DNA of 64,000 nucleotides from an uncultured Planococcus sp. (lineage in GTDB: Bacteria > Bacillota > Bacilli > Bacillales_A > Planococcaceae). The notes beneath the pieces are model-generated. The model was given only the letters and a program-made list of their open reading frames with translations. It was not told the DNA's origin and did no database searches. The stretch is taken from positions 930,001-994,000 of the forward strand of contig CANLRI010000001.1 in assembly GCA_947493585.1 (NCBI GenBank), given 5' to 3'. Position numbers and translations under genes: made by a program. How positions within the stretch are numbered: the first letter of the stretch is position 1; each line of letters begins with the position of its first letter. Of this stretch, positions 45,500-53,490 are shown one piece after another.

Positions 45500-45576
45500 T
45501 AAATGATGGCTTTTAAATTTTTCCAATAGAACTTATACTTTGTAAGGAGAAATAATTAACCCGGGAGTCGATTGGC

Positions 45577-46194
45577 ATGACAAAAAAATCTACACAGCTT
45601 GCGTATATCCAAGCTTATGAATATATACGGGACCAGATCCTGAACGGCGAACTTGAGCGCGGCACGAAATTGGTCGAGGAGCGGCTCGCCGAAGAGATGG
45701 GCATCAGCCGGACGCCGGTGCGCGATTCCATCCGCAAACTCGAACAGGAAGGGCTTATCAAAGACAAACGCGTCGTCAACCCGAGCGACACCGACCTGCG
45801 CGACGTCTTCCAAGTGCGCATGTTGCTCGAAGGCTTCGCCGTCCGCCATTGTGCGATGTACATGACAGAAGACGACATTCGAAAATTGCAGGGATGCGTC
45901 GAAGTCGGCCGCACCGGCACGATGGAACAAGTCATGGCGGCAAACAAGGAATTCCACGAAATCATCGTCGGCGCGACGAACAACCCCGTCATGATCGACA
46001 TCTTCGAACGCATGCAGTCGATCATCTACCTGTTCCGCAAGACGGTCGTCTACCACAAACGGCCGCTCTTGATCGAAGAGCATCAAGAAATCTACGATGC
46101 CATCGTTGCTCATGACGCAGACGAAGCGGAACGTCTCATGAAAGCGCATCTGCAGCTCGACCTGGAGTTCTGTTTGAACCGGATGAAAGGGTAG
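45577..46194 (+). CDS. GntR-family regulator, FCD (FadR) subfamily
   Basis: 205 residues. N-terminal winged helix (YIRDQILNGELERGTKLVEERLAEEMGISRTPVRDSIRKLEQEGLI) and an all-helical FCD ligand domain with the metal-ligand pattern FHEIIVGATNN and EEHQEIYDAI...AHLQ. It faces the dehydrogenase-kinase-aldolase-permease operon across a 202-bp region holding two matching palindromes, so it almost certainly represses that operon and itself. The inducer is probably a sugar acid or phosphate intermediate. The ATG at 45577 follows CGGGAG. Confidence 0.92.
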   Translation: MTKKSTQLAYIQAYEYIRDQILNGELERGTKLVEERLAEEMGISRTPVRDSIRKLEQEGLIKDKRVVNPSDTDLRDVFQVRMLLEGFAVRHCAMYMTEDDIRKLQGCVEVGRTGTMEQVMAANKEFHEIIVGATNNPVMIDIFERMQSIIYLFRKTVVYHKRPLLIEEHQEIYDAIVAHDADEAERLMKAHLQLDLEFCLNRMKG

Positions 46195-46211
46195 ATGTTT
46201 GGTTTGGTTCT

Positions 46212-46297
46212 GTCCCTGTGCAAGACACAATTCACGGTGGATAAATCTTGTCACAGCAGCATTTTGCAGATCGTTTGTCCCTGTGCACCACACAATT
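46212..46297 (+). repeat. REP doublet 15
   Basis: Motifs start at 46212 (CAAGACACAATT end) and 46277, 65 bp apart, 18 bp after the GntR stop. Confidence 0.92.
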
Positions 46298-46306
46298 CGC
46301 CAGAAA

Positions 46307-46346
46307 AAAGAAGCATCCATCCGTGAAAACGGATGGATGCTTCTTT
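46307..46346. terminator. Bidirectional terminator between GntR and the RAYT element
   Basis: AAAGAAGCATCCATCCGT pairs with ACGGATGGATGCTTCTTT around GAAA, with A/T tracts outside. It also marks the point where REP orientation flips. Confidence 0.9.
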
Positions 46347-46347
46347 A

Positions 46348-46454
46348 AATTGTGTGATGCACAGGGGCGCATCAGAAAAAATCTTCTCACGAACCCTTGC
46401 TGCGCCTGGTATTCCCAAAAAGAACGACGCTGAAATTGTGTGGTGCACAGGGAC
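46348..46454 (-). repeat. REP doublet 16 (minus strand, long form)
   Basis: Motif copies at 46434-46454 and 46348-46368 (the latter with GCCCCTG in place of GTCCCTG), 86 bp apart. It begins 7 bp after the end of the extended RAYT frame and shares the RAYT orientation. Confidence 0.88.
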
Positions 46455-46602
46455 ACGCATTCTACATCATGTCTTCTTCCACTTTCTGTCGGTACTTCAA
46501 ACAGTACTGGCAATAAGCGGCATTTGTCTTATCGTGAGGAAAGGGCATCAACGAAGAAAGTAAGGAGCGGTCCAAGAAAGGTGGGGCAGGCAGATCTTCG
46601 TT

Positions 46603-47040
46603 CTAATAATACGGAAACGAGCTGTACGGATAATGCGCGAGGCGCGTGACCAAAGGCGTGGATGTCTGGATGGGGTTGCGGTGGATATAGCTGCTGACGA
46701 CCAATAAGCCGTGAGCCGAAGCGATTTCCTTGGCGAAAAAGCGCTTTTGATAGATGCGCCCAACATGGCCATAACGCTTGCTGTAAGAATAGTTGTAGCG
46801 GCGATTGATCATGGCCATGATTTTGCTGAGCGAATCCTCTTTCGGTTTAATCAAAATATGATAATGGTTGGTCATGAAACACCAGGCAAGTATGGTAAAC
46901 GGATAGCGATCGTGGACATAGGAGAAGGCACGTTTTAGTTCATTCATGTCTTCTTTTGTGCTGAAAATGGGTTGCCGGTTGTTGCCGCGCATAATGACAT
47001 GGTAATAGGAATCGGGATTGAACTCACGTCTTCTCGTCAT
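46603..47040 (-). CDS. REP-associated tyrosine transposase (RAYT, IS200/Y1-HUH family), probably truncated by TAG
   Basis: The open part is 145 residues. RAYT marks: the N-terminal YHVIMRGNNRQPIF, the HUH motif in CFMTNHYHILI, SLSKIMAMINRRYNYSYSKRYGHVGRIYQKRF, and HRNPI. The catalytic Tyr should be the one in the INRRY/YSKRY region. The TAG at 46605-46603 is followed in the same frame by 46 more codons (NEDLPAPPFLDRSLL..., ending YCQYCLKYRQKVEEDMM) to a stop at 46462, which look like the true C terminus. RAYTs are single-copy domesticated transposases that mobilise REP sequences; here REP doublets of the same orientation flank the gene on both sides. Ribosome binding site GGTGG. Confidence 0.88.
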   Translation of the reverse strand: MTRRREFNPDSYYHVIMRGNNRQPIFSTKEDMNELKRAFSYVHDRYPFTILAWCFMTNHYHILIKPKEDSLSKIMAMINRRYNYSYSKRYGHVGRIYQKRFFAKEIASAHGLLVVSSYIHRNPIQTSTPLVTRLAHYPYSSFPYY

Positions 47041-47251
47041 CTGCAGCCACCGTCCAATCGGGCGGCGCTGTCAAAATGAAGGCAGCAACAATGTTCTGGA
47101 GGCGGGAAAGTTCGAGTAGAGGCTGAAGAGCTGGTGGGGGACACGGAGACAGAAGACGGAGAAATGAAAAATGTGCTTATAAAAATCCCTTCTTTCTTTT
47201 AGAAAATGTAATCTCGTTCAGTATAATCGACGGGTAAAAAATAGTATACAG

Positions 47252-47337
47252 AATTGTGTGATGCACAGGGACAATCGCGCGCCAAAAAGCCGCCAACGTG
47301 CGAATCATGCGCGGTGAATTGTGTGGTGCACAGGGAC
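47252..47337 (-). repeat. REP doublet 17 (minus strand)
   Basis: Motif copies at 47317-47337 and 47252-47272, 65 bp apart, about 210 bp upstream of the RAYT start. With doublet 16 it brackets the RAYT. It is the last REP in the window. Confidence 0.9.
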
Positions 47338-47430
47338 ACAAAAACTCCACTATCAGAATACGCCGCTGAAAGGGTTTTCATGATAATATGGATTTAACGG
47401 CTTTGCCGAGAGAAAATGGAGGAATGAATT

Positions 47431-48402
47431 TTGAAGACGATGGGATTTGTAATTAGCCGCAAGAATAACGAGAAGCGGCGGGCGATTTTGCCGGCAGATT
47501 TGAAGCAAGTGGCACATCCGGAGCGCTTGTATTTTGAGCAAGGGTACGGCGATGTGCTCGGATTGTCAGATGAGGATTATCGCGCAATGGGCGTTCATAT
47601 CGCTACGCGTGATGAGGTCTTGTCTTGCGATGCGATTGTCGATGTGAAATTGGGCTTTGCGGATTATTTCGATCAATTGGAAGATGGCAAGTTGTTGATC
47701 GGCTGGGCGCATGCGATCCAGGATGTTAAATTCACGGACGGCGCGATTGCTGGCAAACATACGGTCGTGGCTTGGGAAGAGTTATTTGAAGGCGGGCGCT
47801 ATATCTTCTATCGCAACCGTGAAGTGGCAGGCGAAGCAGCTGTGCTGCAGGCTTACCAGCATTGCGGCAAGATGCCATACGAGACGCGTGTCGCGATTCT
47901 CGGCAATGGCCATACGGCAAAAGGCGCGATGCGCATCCTTCATGGGCTTGGTGCGGACGTGGACGTTTACGGCCGCCGCTCGGAAGCTTTGTTCCGCGAG
48001 AAGATGGTCGATTATGACGTGCTCGTCAACTGCATCATGTGGGACACGACGCGTACCGACCGCATCATTTACCGCGAGGATCTGAAGCGCTTGAAAAAAG
48101 GCGCGATGATCATCGATGTCAGCTGCGATCCGGAACTCGAGATCGAGACATCGACGCCGACGACGATCGATAATCCGGTCTACACAGTGGACGGCATCAT
48201 TCATTACGCTGTCGACAATACGCCAGCGATGTTCCCGCACACGATCACGAAAGTCCTGAGCAACGGCTTTGCGCCGATGCTCGACGAGCTGACAGACGGC
48301 AAGCGTTCTGAAATGGTCCAACAGGCCATCGTCATCGAAGGCGGCATCATCAAAGACCAACGCATCACCGAGTTCCGCCAAGCGCGTGGACTGACGGTCT
48401 AA
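47431..48402 (+). CDS. N5-(carboxyethyl)ornithine synthase-like dehydrogenase
   Basis: 323 residues of the alanine dehydrogenase/transhydrogenase superfamily. Near the N terminus is SRKNNEKRRAILPADL, followed by YGDVLGLSDEDY and a nucleotide-binding loop VAILGNGHTAKGAM in the second half, then IDVSCDPELEIETSTPT. The pattern is that of CEOS from Lactococcus, which reductively condenses pyruvate with ornithine (or lysine) using NADPH; I place it there from memory of the family. The TTG at 47431 has GGAGG 8 nt upstream. Alone in its transcription unit. An unspecified opine-type dehydrogenase is the alternative. Confidence 0.75.
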   Translation: MKTMGFVISRKNNEKRRAILPADLKQVAHPERLYFEQGYGDVLGLSDEDYRAMGVHIATRDEVLSCDAIVDVKLGFADYFDQLEDGKLLIGWAHAIQDVKFTDGAIAGKHTVVAWEELFEGGRYIFYRNREVAGEAAVLQAYQHCGKMPYETRVAILGNGHTAKGAMRILHGLGADVDVYGRRSEALFREKMVDYDVLVNCIMWDTTRTDRIIYREDLKRLKKGAMIIDVSCDPELEIETSTPTTIDNPVYTVDGIIHYAVDNTPAMFPHTITKVLSNGFAPMLDELTDGKRSEMVQQAIVIEGGIIKDQRITEFRQARGLTV

Positions 48403-48416
48403 TTTTAGAATAAGCC

Positions 48417-48456
48417 AAAATCCGTCCTTATCGACAAGATGAGGGCGGATTTTATT
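48417..48456 (+). terminator. Terminator after the CEOS-like gene
   Basis: AAAATCCGTCCTTA pairs imperfectly with GAGGGCGGATTTTA around a short loop. Confidence 0.65.
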
Positions 48457-48614
48457 ATGCCTACTTCTATTAAAATAGTCATTGCGGCCTAGTATTTTCC
48501 AATATATAATTAGTTAATTGTTCTTTAGGGTGATATTCAGCAGTTTTCTGATTTAATGGGGACAATGAAAGAATCCGTGTTTATTATAGAAGAAATCCAA
48601 AGGGGATAGAGAGA

Positions 48615-51600
48615 ATGAGGGCGACTGTTCACATCGAGACAGCGGATGATTTGGTCCGCGTCATTAAGGATTTATGGGAGAAGAAATCACTGAAGGCGGC
48701 AAAGGAATTTTTGGACAGCATCCCGAATGAAGATGAATTCTACCGCTTGATCCGCATGGCGGACGAAGCGGATTTATACGGCTATAGCAATTTACTGGCG
48801 ACAGCGAGTTATAAGCGTTTTGGCAGTTTGCGTTCGTATGCCTGGCATTGTGTGCGATTTATGGAAAATGGCCGCAGCCTCGAAGCCGAAGAAAAAATGC
48901 TGGCCCGCTTGCAGGGCATCCATGCCGACGCGTATCAAGATGAGGAATTGATGCATGCACATCATCTATTGCTGAAGGTGTATTGCCAATTGAACCGCAT
49001 CCCGGAAGCTGCCGAGCAATTGGCGCGTATCGAGGAACTTGGCGGAGCGCGTCCTGACCAGCAGGCGTTTTTTGCCATCCATAGCGGAGATTGGGAAGGC
49101 GCAGAGCACATTTTGTTGCGTGCGCTACCGGACACGAATAGCCGGTGGAGCACAAGCGTTCATCTGCTGTATGCCGATCTGTTGGCGATGCGCGGGGCAC
49201 CGGAGCGTTCGCTTGAGTTGTTGATCCGGGCCGCGGCACAGTTTCCGCATGTCCACGCTTTTCGTACAGAACAAATCGCCAGGCTGCATCAACTGGGCCG
49301 TTTTGAAGAAGTGCTGAACGAAATGGAGGCAGTTCTAGAAGCCAATCCTTTTCATTCGCGCAACAAAATGTTCATTCATTTGGCGGCGCATTGCTTGTAT
49401 GAACTCGAGCGTTTCGAGGAGTTGGACCTTTGGATTGCCAAGCATGCCCATGAGTTGAAAGAGAGCCTTTATGCGAAAGCAGAAATCAACCCAAATGGGA
49501 CATATAAAAAGCTATCGTTGACGCCTGAAGTGCAGAAACTCAATTACTGTGTCCCGGCTTCGTTGTCGCTGATTTTACAGGCGTTCGGCCAAAAGGCGAC
49601 ACAAGATGATATTGCGTTGCATGTGTTTGATGTGACCGGCTCAAAATTGAAGACAACGATGTCCTATATGGAAACGCTTGGGTTTACCGCGCGTTATTTC
49701 AAAGGGACGATTGAACGCTATAAAGCTTTTATCGATGCGGGCGTCCCGGTGCTGCTCAGCATGATGATCGAAAATAGCGCGCACGTGCAGGTCGTGGTCG
49801 GATACGATGACCGCCTGCAAGCGCTCCTCATTCAAGACCCGAATGATTTAGGCCCATTTATGGTCGCGTACGACGAAGTGCAGAATATGTTCCGCATGAC
49901 CGATTCCCTGAGCGTAGCGTTTGTGGACGCAGGCCGGAGCGATTTGCTCGAGATGCTGGACGATTCGGACCATCAGTTCTTTACCGACATCTATGAACTT
50001 CTCGATGTCGAACCGCTTAACGAAGCACCATTTGCCGACTTTTTGGAGCAGCATAAAGAACAGCGCTATGCAGCGGTGCTCGGTTTGACGATGGCGCTTT
50101 CGAGCAAGTCAATTGAATGGCATGAACAATGGCTGGAGCGGCTGCGCAATGAGTTCGATGCACACGATGCCGAGCTGGAATTACTGGAAGCGCATTTGTA
50201 TTTCCAGAAAAACCAAGGCAGTAAAGCGCTCTCCGCTTTGCGGGAACCGGCACACGCGAAAAGCCCGTATGCCCTGTTTTTAAAAGCGGCCATTTCCATG
50301 AATGAAGGAAAAGTGGAGCAAGCGATTCCATTATTGAAGCGGTCGATCGAACTCGACCATTACCAGCCGCTCGCCTATAGCCATTTGGCGCGTTGCTATT
50401 TGGAAGGCGAGCGCATTTTCCAGGCCTATAAATGGTCGAAAATCGCAATCGGCCAATTGCCGGAAGACATGTACGCGCAAATTACACACGCTCTTATCCA
50501 GTACGAATACGGCGCTGTGGAGCAGGCGTATCGTCGATTTATGGAATTAAGCGAGCAGCATCCAGACGACGGCTATTTCTTCTATGAGATGGGCCGTTGC
50601 CTGCAGGCGCTGGATAAAACAGAAGAAGCGTTAGTGAGCTACCGGCGGGCACTTGCTTTGGATTCCGAGCAGCCTTTCGCGTATTTACGCATGGCTGAAT
50701 TGTTCATGGAGAAAGAGCGCTGGATGGAAGCCAAGGAAATTATTGAAGAAGGCTTGAAGAACGAGTTGGATCAAGACATTCTTCACTCGTATTTAGGCCA
50801 TATCGCAATTGAACAGCAGCAGTTTGAACAAGCGGAGGCTGCTTACAGGCGCGCATATGAACTTGACCCAGAGGATTTATTTACACCGGTGCATATTGCA
50901 CAGGCAGTATACGGCCAAAATCGGAGCGAACAAGCTTTGGCTTTTTTAAAGCAAGGCTTGGAACAAGCAGATGCCGGTTACCGGCTCCGCGCGGCTGATT
51001 TGATTTTGGAGCATTCGGAAGACCCGGTGTCTGCTGGTGAAGCTTTGCAGATCATCGAAGACGGCTTCCCGCTTTCCGAAGGCGAAGATCTCTATATGCT
51101 TGCAGAACGCTATAGCGAGTTCGGGGCGGCACCGAGTTTACGCCACCGCGTCATCGCGGGGTTGAAAGGGCTGCGCAAGGCTGGTGATCCCCAAATCCTC
51201 TGTTTGGAAGCGGAACTGCACGAACAGGCCGGCAATCCGCGCTTTGCGAAACATCTTTACGAAACGGCTGAGATTCCGCTGGCACTCGCCAAGCAAGGGG
51301 GGCTTGCGGAGGTAGCTGGCGATTTCGACCGCGCGATTGCCTTTTACGAGCAAGCAGCGCGTGAGGAAGCGGGTTATGCGCCGGCGCTTGGCGGGTTGGT
51401 GCGTTGTTACCGGGAAGTCGGAAAGACCGGGAAAGCATTTGCCGCCGCACTGGATTTCATCGCCGCCGAACCGTTGTCTGCAGTATTGCCGGACTTGGTT
51501 GGGTTTGCTGCAACGCCTGCCGATATTGAAAAATTAAACCGGCTGCTTGGCCGGATTGAAGATCAAGTGCCGGCGGAATGGCTGTATGCCGCACAGGCGC

Positions 51601-52742
51601 ATGTCCACGAGGCAGCGGGCGATTTCGAGACGGCAGAGGCACTGTTCCTTCAGGCAAATGAGCAACCGAATGCTTTCCCATCGCGTTTTCAATATGTGCA
51701 ATTCTTGAATCGGCACGGCGAGCACAAGCGTGCACTGGATAAACTCAAGACTTTGCTTATGGAAACGCCGGAACAAGAGGAATTGTACGGAGAATATGTT
51801 TTAACATTAGAAGCGCTCGGAAAGATTCCGTTCCTTAAGCGCAATCTAGAGAAATGGCTGCCGTCAGATGTGCAAGCTGAAGCGTATGTCCTTACGGCGG
51901 GGGCAATGATGTCACGGCTTGAACAATTGGAAGAACAAGCACCGAGCGGTTTCTTTAAACGCCTGCGCCACCGCAGTAAACGCTTGATGTTCGCCAGTAC
52001 CATCATCAAGTTGTGCGAAACCTCAGCGAAGCTTGCACCTGATAGCGAAGACGCAGCGATTCAATTGGCGCAATTTTATTTGAACCGCGGCATGGTAAAA
52101 GAAGCGATTGAGGAATTGACGCCGTATGCGAAATCGGAAACGCCAGGAGAAGCACAGCGCATGCGGATTTTTGCTGAGCTTCAATTGGCGGAAGAAAACG
52201 GCAAACCGAAACAGTACAAGATGGTCATTGACCGTTTTCAAACCTATACGAAAACGGCGCCGCTCGACGCAGAAATGCTTGCCTGGTGGAGCGAGGCGCT
52301 GGAGATCCTGGAAGATATTCCTGGTGCTCTTGAAAAATTGGATGCCGCTATAACGCTCGAACCTTTCAATCCGGATCTTTACGTCCGTAAATGGAATGTG
52401 GTGGAATCGATGGGGGAGAAAGCGTGTACCAAGTTTGAAGACAATTTACCGGAAGAAATGCATTTCGCAGAATGGTTGACGCTGGCACGGGCTGCGGCTT
52501 ATTCAACCAAAGGACAAGGGCAGCGAGCGAAAGAATTGATCAATCCACTGCTTTTGGTGATGCCAGGATTTGTGCCGGCGCATTATGAGCTGGCGCGGGC
52601 ACAAGCGGCACGCCATAATCCTATAGCCGCAAAGGCGATTCTAAAGGAACTACTCGAGTCGGAAGAGGCTTCCGCGATTTGGGAAATGGCAGTGGAAGAG
52701 GACCTATTCGCGCCAATACTTGCCGAGCTTTCTAGTCCATAA
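48615..52742 (+). CDS. Giant TPR protein with an embedded C39-like peptidase domain
   Basis: 1375 residues. No signal peptide or membrane segment, so cytosolic. Residues about 1-300 and 480-1370 are tandem tetratricopeptide-type helical repeats (for example PYALFLKAAISMNEGKVEQAI; EEALVSYRRALALDSEQPFAYLRMAELF; EAAYRRAYELDPEDLF). In between, residues about 305-430 form a papain-like C39 domain with Cys312 (LNYCVPAS), His390 (AHVQVVVGYD) and Asp408 (IQDPND), so the catalytic triad is intact. C39 domains normally cut double-glycine leaders while fused to ABC exporters; here no transporter is present. It may be a protease or a peptide-binding scaffold for an unknown partner. ATG follows GGGGATAGAGAG. 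Confidence 0.85.
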   Translation: MRATVHIETADDLVRVIKDLWEKKSLKAAKEFLDSIPNEDEFYRLIRMADEADLYGYSNLLATASYKRFGSLRSYAWHCVRFMENGRSLEAEEKMLARLQGIHADAYQDEELMHAHHLLLKVYCQLNRIPEAAEQLARIEELGGARPDQQAFFAIHSGDWEGAEHILLRALPDTNSRWSTSVHLLYADLLAMRGAPERSLELLIRAAAQFPHVHAFRTEQIARLHQLGRFEEVLNEMEAVLEANPFHSRNKMFIHLAAHCLYELERFEELDLWIAKHAHELKESLYAKAEINPNGTYKKLSLTPEVQKLNYCVPASLSLILQAFGQKATQDDIALHVFDVTGSKLKTTMSYMETLGFTARYFKGTIERYKAFIDAGVPVLLSMMIENSAHVQVVVGYDDRLQALLIQDPNDLGPFMVAYDEVQNMFRMTDSLSVAFVDAGRSDLLEMLDDSDHQFFTDIYELLDVEPLNEAPFADFLEQHKEQRYAAVLGLTMALSSKSIEWHEQWLERLRNEFDAHDAELELLEAHLYFQKNQGSKALSALREPAHAKSPYALFLKAAISMNEGKVEQAIPLLKRSIELDHYQPLAYSHLARCYLEGERIFQAYKWSKIAIGQLPEDMYAQITHALIQYEYGAVEQAYRRFMELSEQHPDDGYFFYEMGRCLQALDKTEEALVSYRRALALDSEQPFAYLRMAELFMEKERWMEAKEIIEEGLKNELDQDILHSYLGHIAIEQQQFEQAEAAYRRAYELDPEDLFTPVHIAQAVYGQNRSEQALAFLKQGLEQADAGYRLRAADLILEHSEDPVSAGEALQIIEDGFPLSEGEDLYMLAERYSEFGAAPSLRHRVIAGLKGLRKAGDPQILCLEAELHEQAGNPRFAKHLYETAEIPLALAKQGGLAEVAGDFDRAIAFYEQAAREEAGYAPALGGLVRCYREVGKTGKAFAAALDFIAAEPLSAVLPDLVGFAATPADIEKLNRLLGRIEDQVPAEWLYAAQAHVHEAAGDFETAEALFLQANEQPNAFPSRFQYVQFLNRHGEHKRALDKLKTLLMETPEQEELYGEYVLTLEALGKIPFLKRNLEKWLPSDVQAEAYVLTAGAMMSRLEQLEEQAPSGFFKRLRHRSKRLMFASTIIKLCETSAKLAPDSEDAAIQLAQFYLNRGMVKEAIEELTPYAKSETPGEAQRMRIFAELQLAEENGKPKQYKMVIDRFQTYTKTAPLDAEMLAWWSEALEILEDIPGALEKLDAAITLEPFNPDLYVRKWNVVESMGEKACTKFEDNLPEEMHFAEWLTLARAAAYSTKGQGQRAKELINPLLLVMPGFVPAHYELARAQAARHNPIAAKAILKELLESEEASAIWEMAVEEDLFAPILAELSSP

Positions 52743-52850
52743 AGAGGAAAAAAGTCTCTCGTGTAAATATTCTGAATATGATAATGTGAAATAGCAAAAG
52801 ACTGCACGGAATTCGAGCCACGGACCACAAACCTGAAAGGGGCGTTCCGT

Positions 52851-53093
52851 ATGAAGTTAGAGAGTATCCGCACATTTTTATCTACGCTTCTCGAATATCG
52901 CGGCGTGCGCATTACCCAGACCTTCAACTCCGAAGACGGCAAAACGCTTATCGTTCAGTGTGAGCCAAGCTCCGGGGGACTGGTCATTCGCGACATGTCG
53001 AATGGCATGACGTGGGAATACAAAACGCTTGAAGAAGCGACGCAGTTCATTGACAGCTATTTGCACCCAGAGACACCTAAAGTCAACGCTTGA
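52851..53093 (+). CDS. Small hypothetical protein
   Basis: 80 residues, no membrane segment. The sequence (FLSTLLEYRGVRITQTFNSE, then TLIVQCEPSSGGLVIRDMSNG and LEEATQFIDSYLHPE) suggests a compact beta-rich domain with a C-terminal helix. GAAAGGGGCG precedes the ATG at 52851. No family is recognised. It lies 108 bp after the TPR gene and may be cotranscribed with it; a terminator follows. Confidence 0.7.
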   Translation: MKLESIRTFLSTLLEYRGVRITQTFNSEDGKTLIVQCEPSSGGLVIRDMSNGMTWEYKTLEEATQFIDSYLHPETPKVNA

Positions 53094-53118
53094 ACAATTC
53101 TGTTCAGGCGTTTTTTTG
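53084..53118 (+). terminator. Terminator after the small gene
   Basis: AACGCTTGAACA pairs with TGTTCAGGCGTT (one G-T pair) around ATTC, then seven Ts. It overlaps the stop codon. Confidence 0.85.
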
Positions 53119-53133
53119 TGTTCAAATAAATTT

Positions 53134-53430
53134 TCAAAAACGGTGTTTCGTATTCGATAACTTGAGCAAAAATGGAATTAACAAATGGGCAATCAATGTA
53201 TATACAATGGAGAAAAGGATAAGAAGCGGCCAACCAACTTCCATATAGATAAGGAGATAATTGAACACCAGCACAAAAGGAATGAGAAATAGCATGGAGC
53301 TCCAGAAATTCGATTGGTATGTTGCATATTGAAGAGTATGGCAGTTTCGACATTTTTGCTTCCCTTTGAGACTGAGCTTGAACGTATTCTTCCAGTCCCA
53401 CTGGAATCCGCAATTTTGGCATTGAGCCAT
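53134..53430 (-). CDS. CXXC-20-CXXC membrane protein, paralog 3
   Basis: 98 residues. A zinc-ribbon-like head (CQNC ... CRNC, separated by 19-20 residues) is followed by two hydrophobic segments and a basic tail (KLSNTKHRF). This is the pattern of the TIGR04104 cxxc_20_cxxc family. The conserved W-x-W-K region (QWDWKNTFKLSLKGKQKC) is present. The ATG at 53430 is preferred as the family begins MxxCxNC. Third of three tandem minus-strand paralogs. Function unknown. Confidence 0.82.
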   Translation of the reverse strand: MAQCQNCGFQWDWKNTFKLSLKGKQKCRNCHTLQYATYQSNFWSSMLFLIPFVLVFNYLLIYMEVGWPLLILFSIVYTLIAHLLIPFLLKLSNTKHRF

Positions 53431-53490
53431 GAAATCCATCCTTTCTTTTAAGCAATTATGTATGAAATTGAAAGACCTTAAATCAGCCGG

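Noticed and set aside
45556..46320. 254-codon minus-strand frame opposite the GntR gene
   Set aside because: It is antisense to a clear GntR/FCD protein, has no family signature, and ends by reading the REP motif.
9550..47337. CRISPR array
   Set aside because: The repeats come in pairs scattered between genes, spacers are related to one another, and there are no cas genes.
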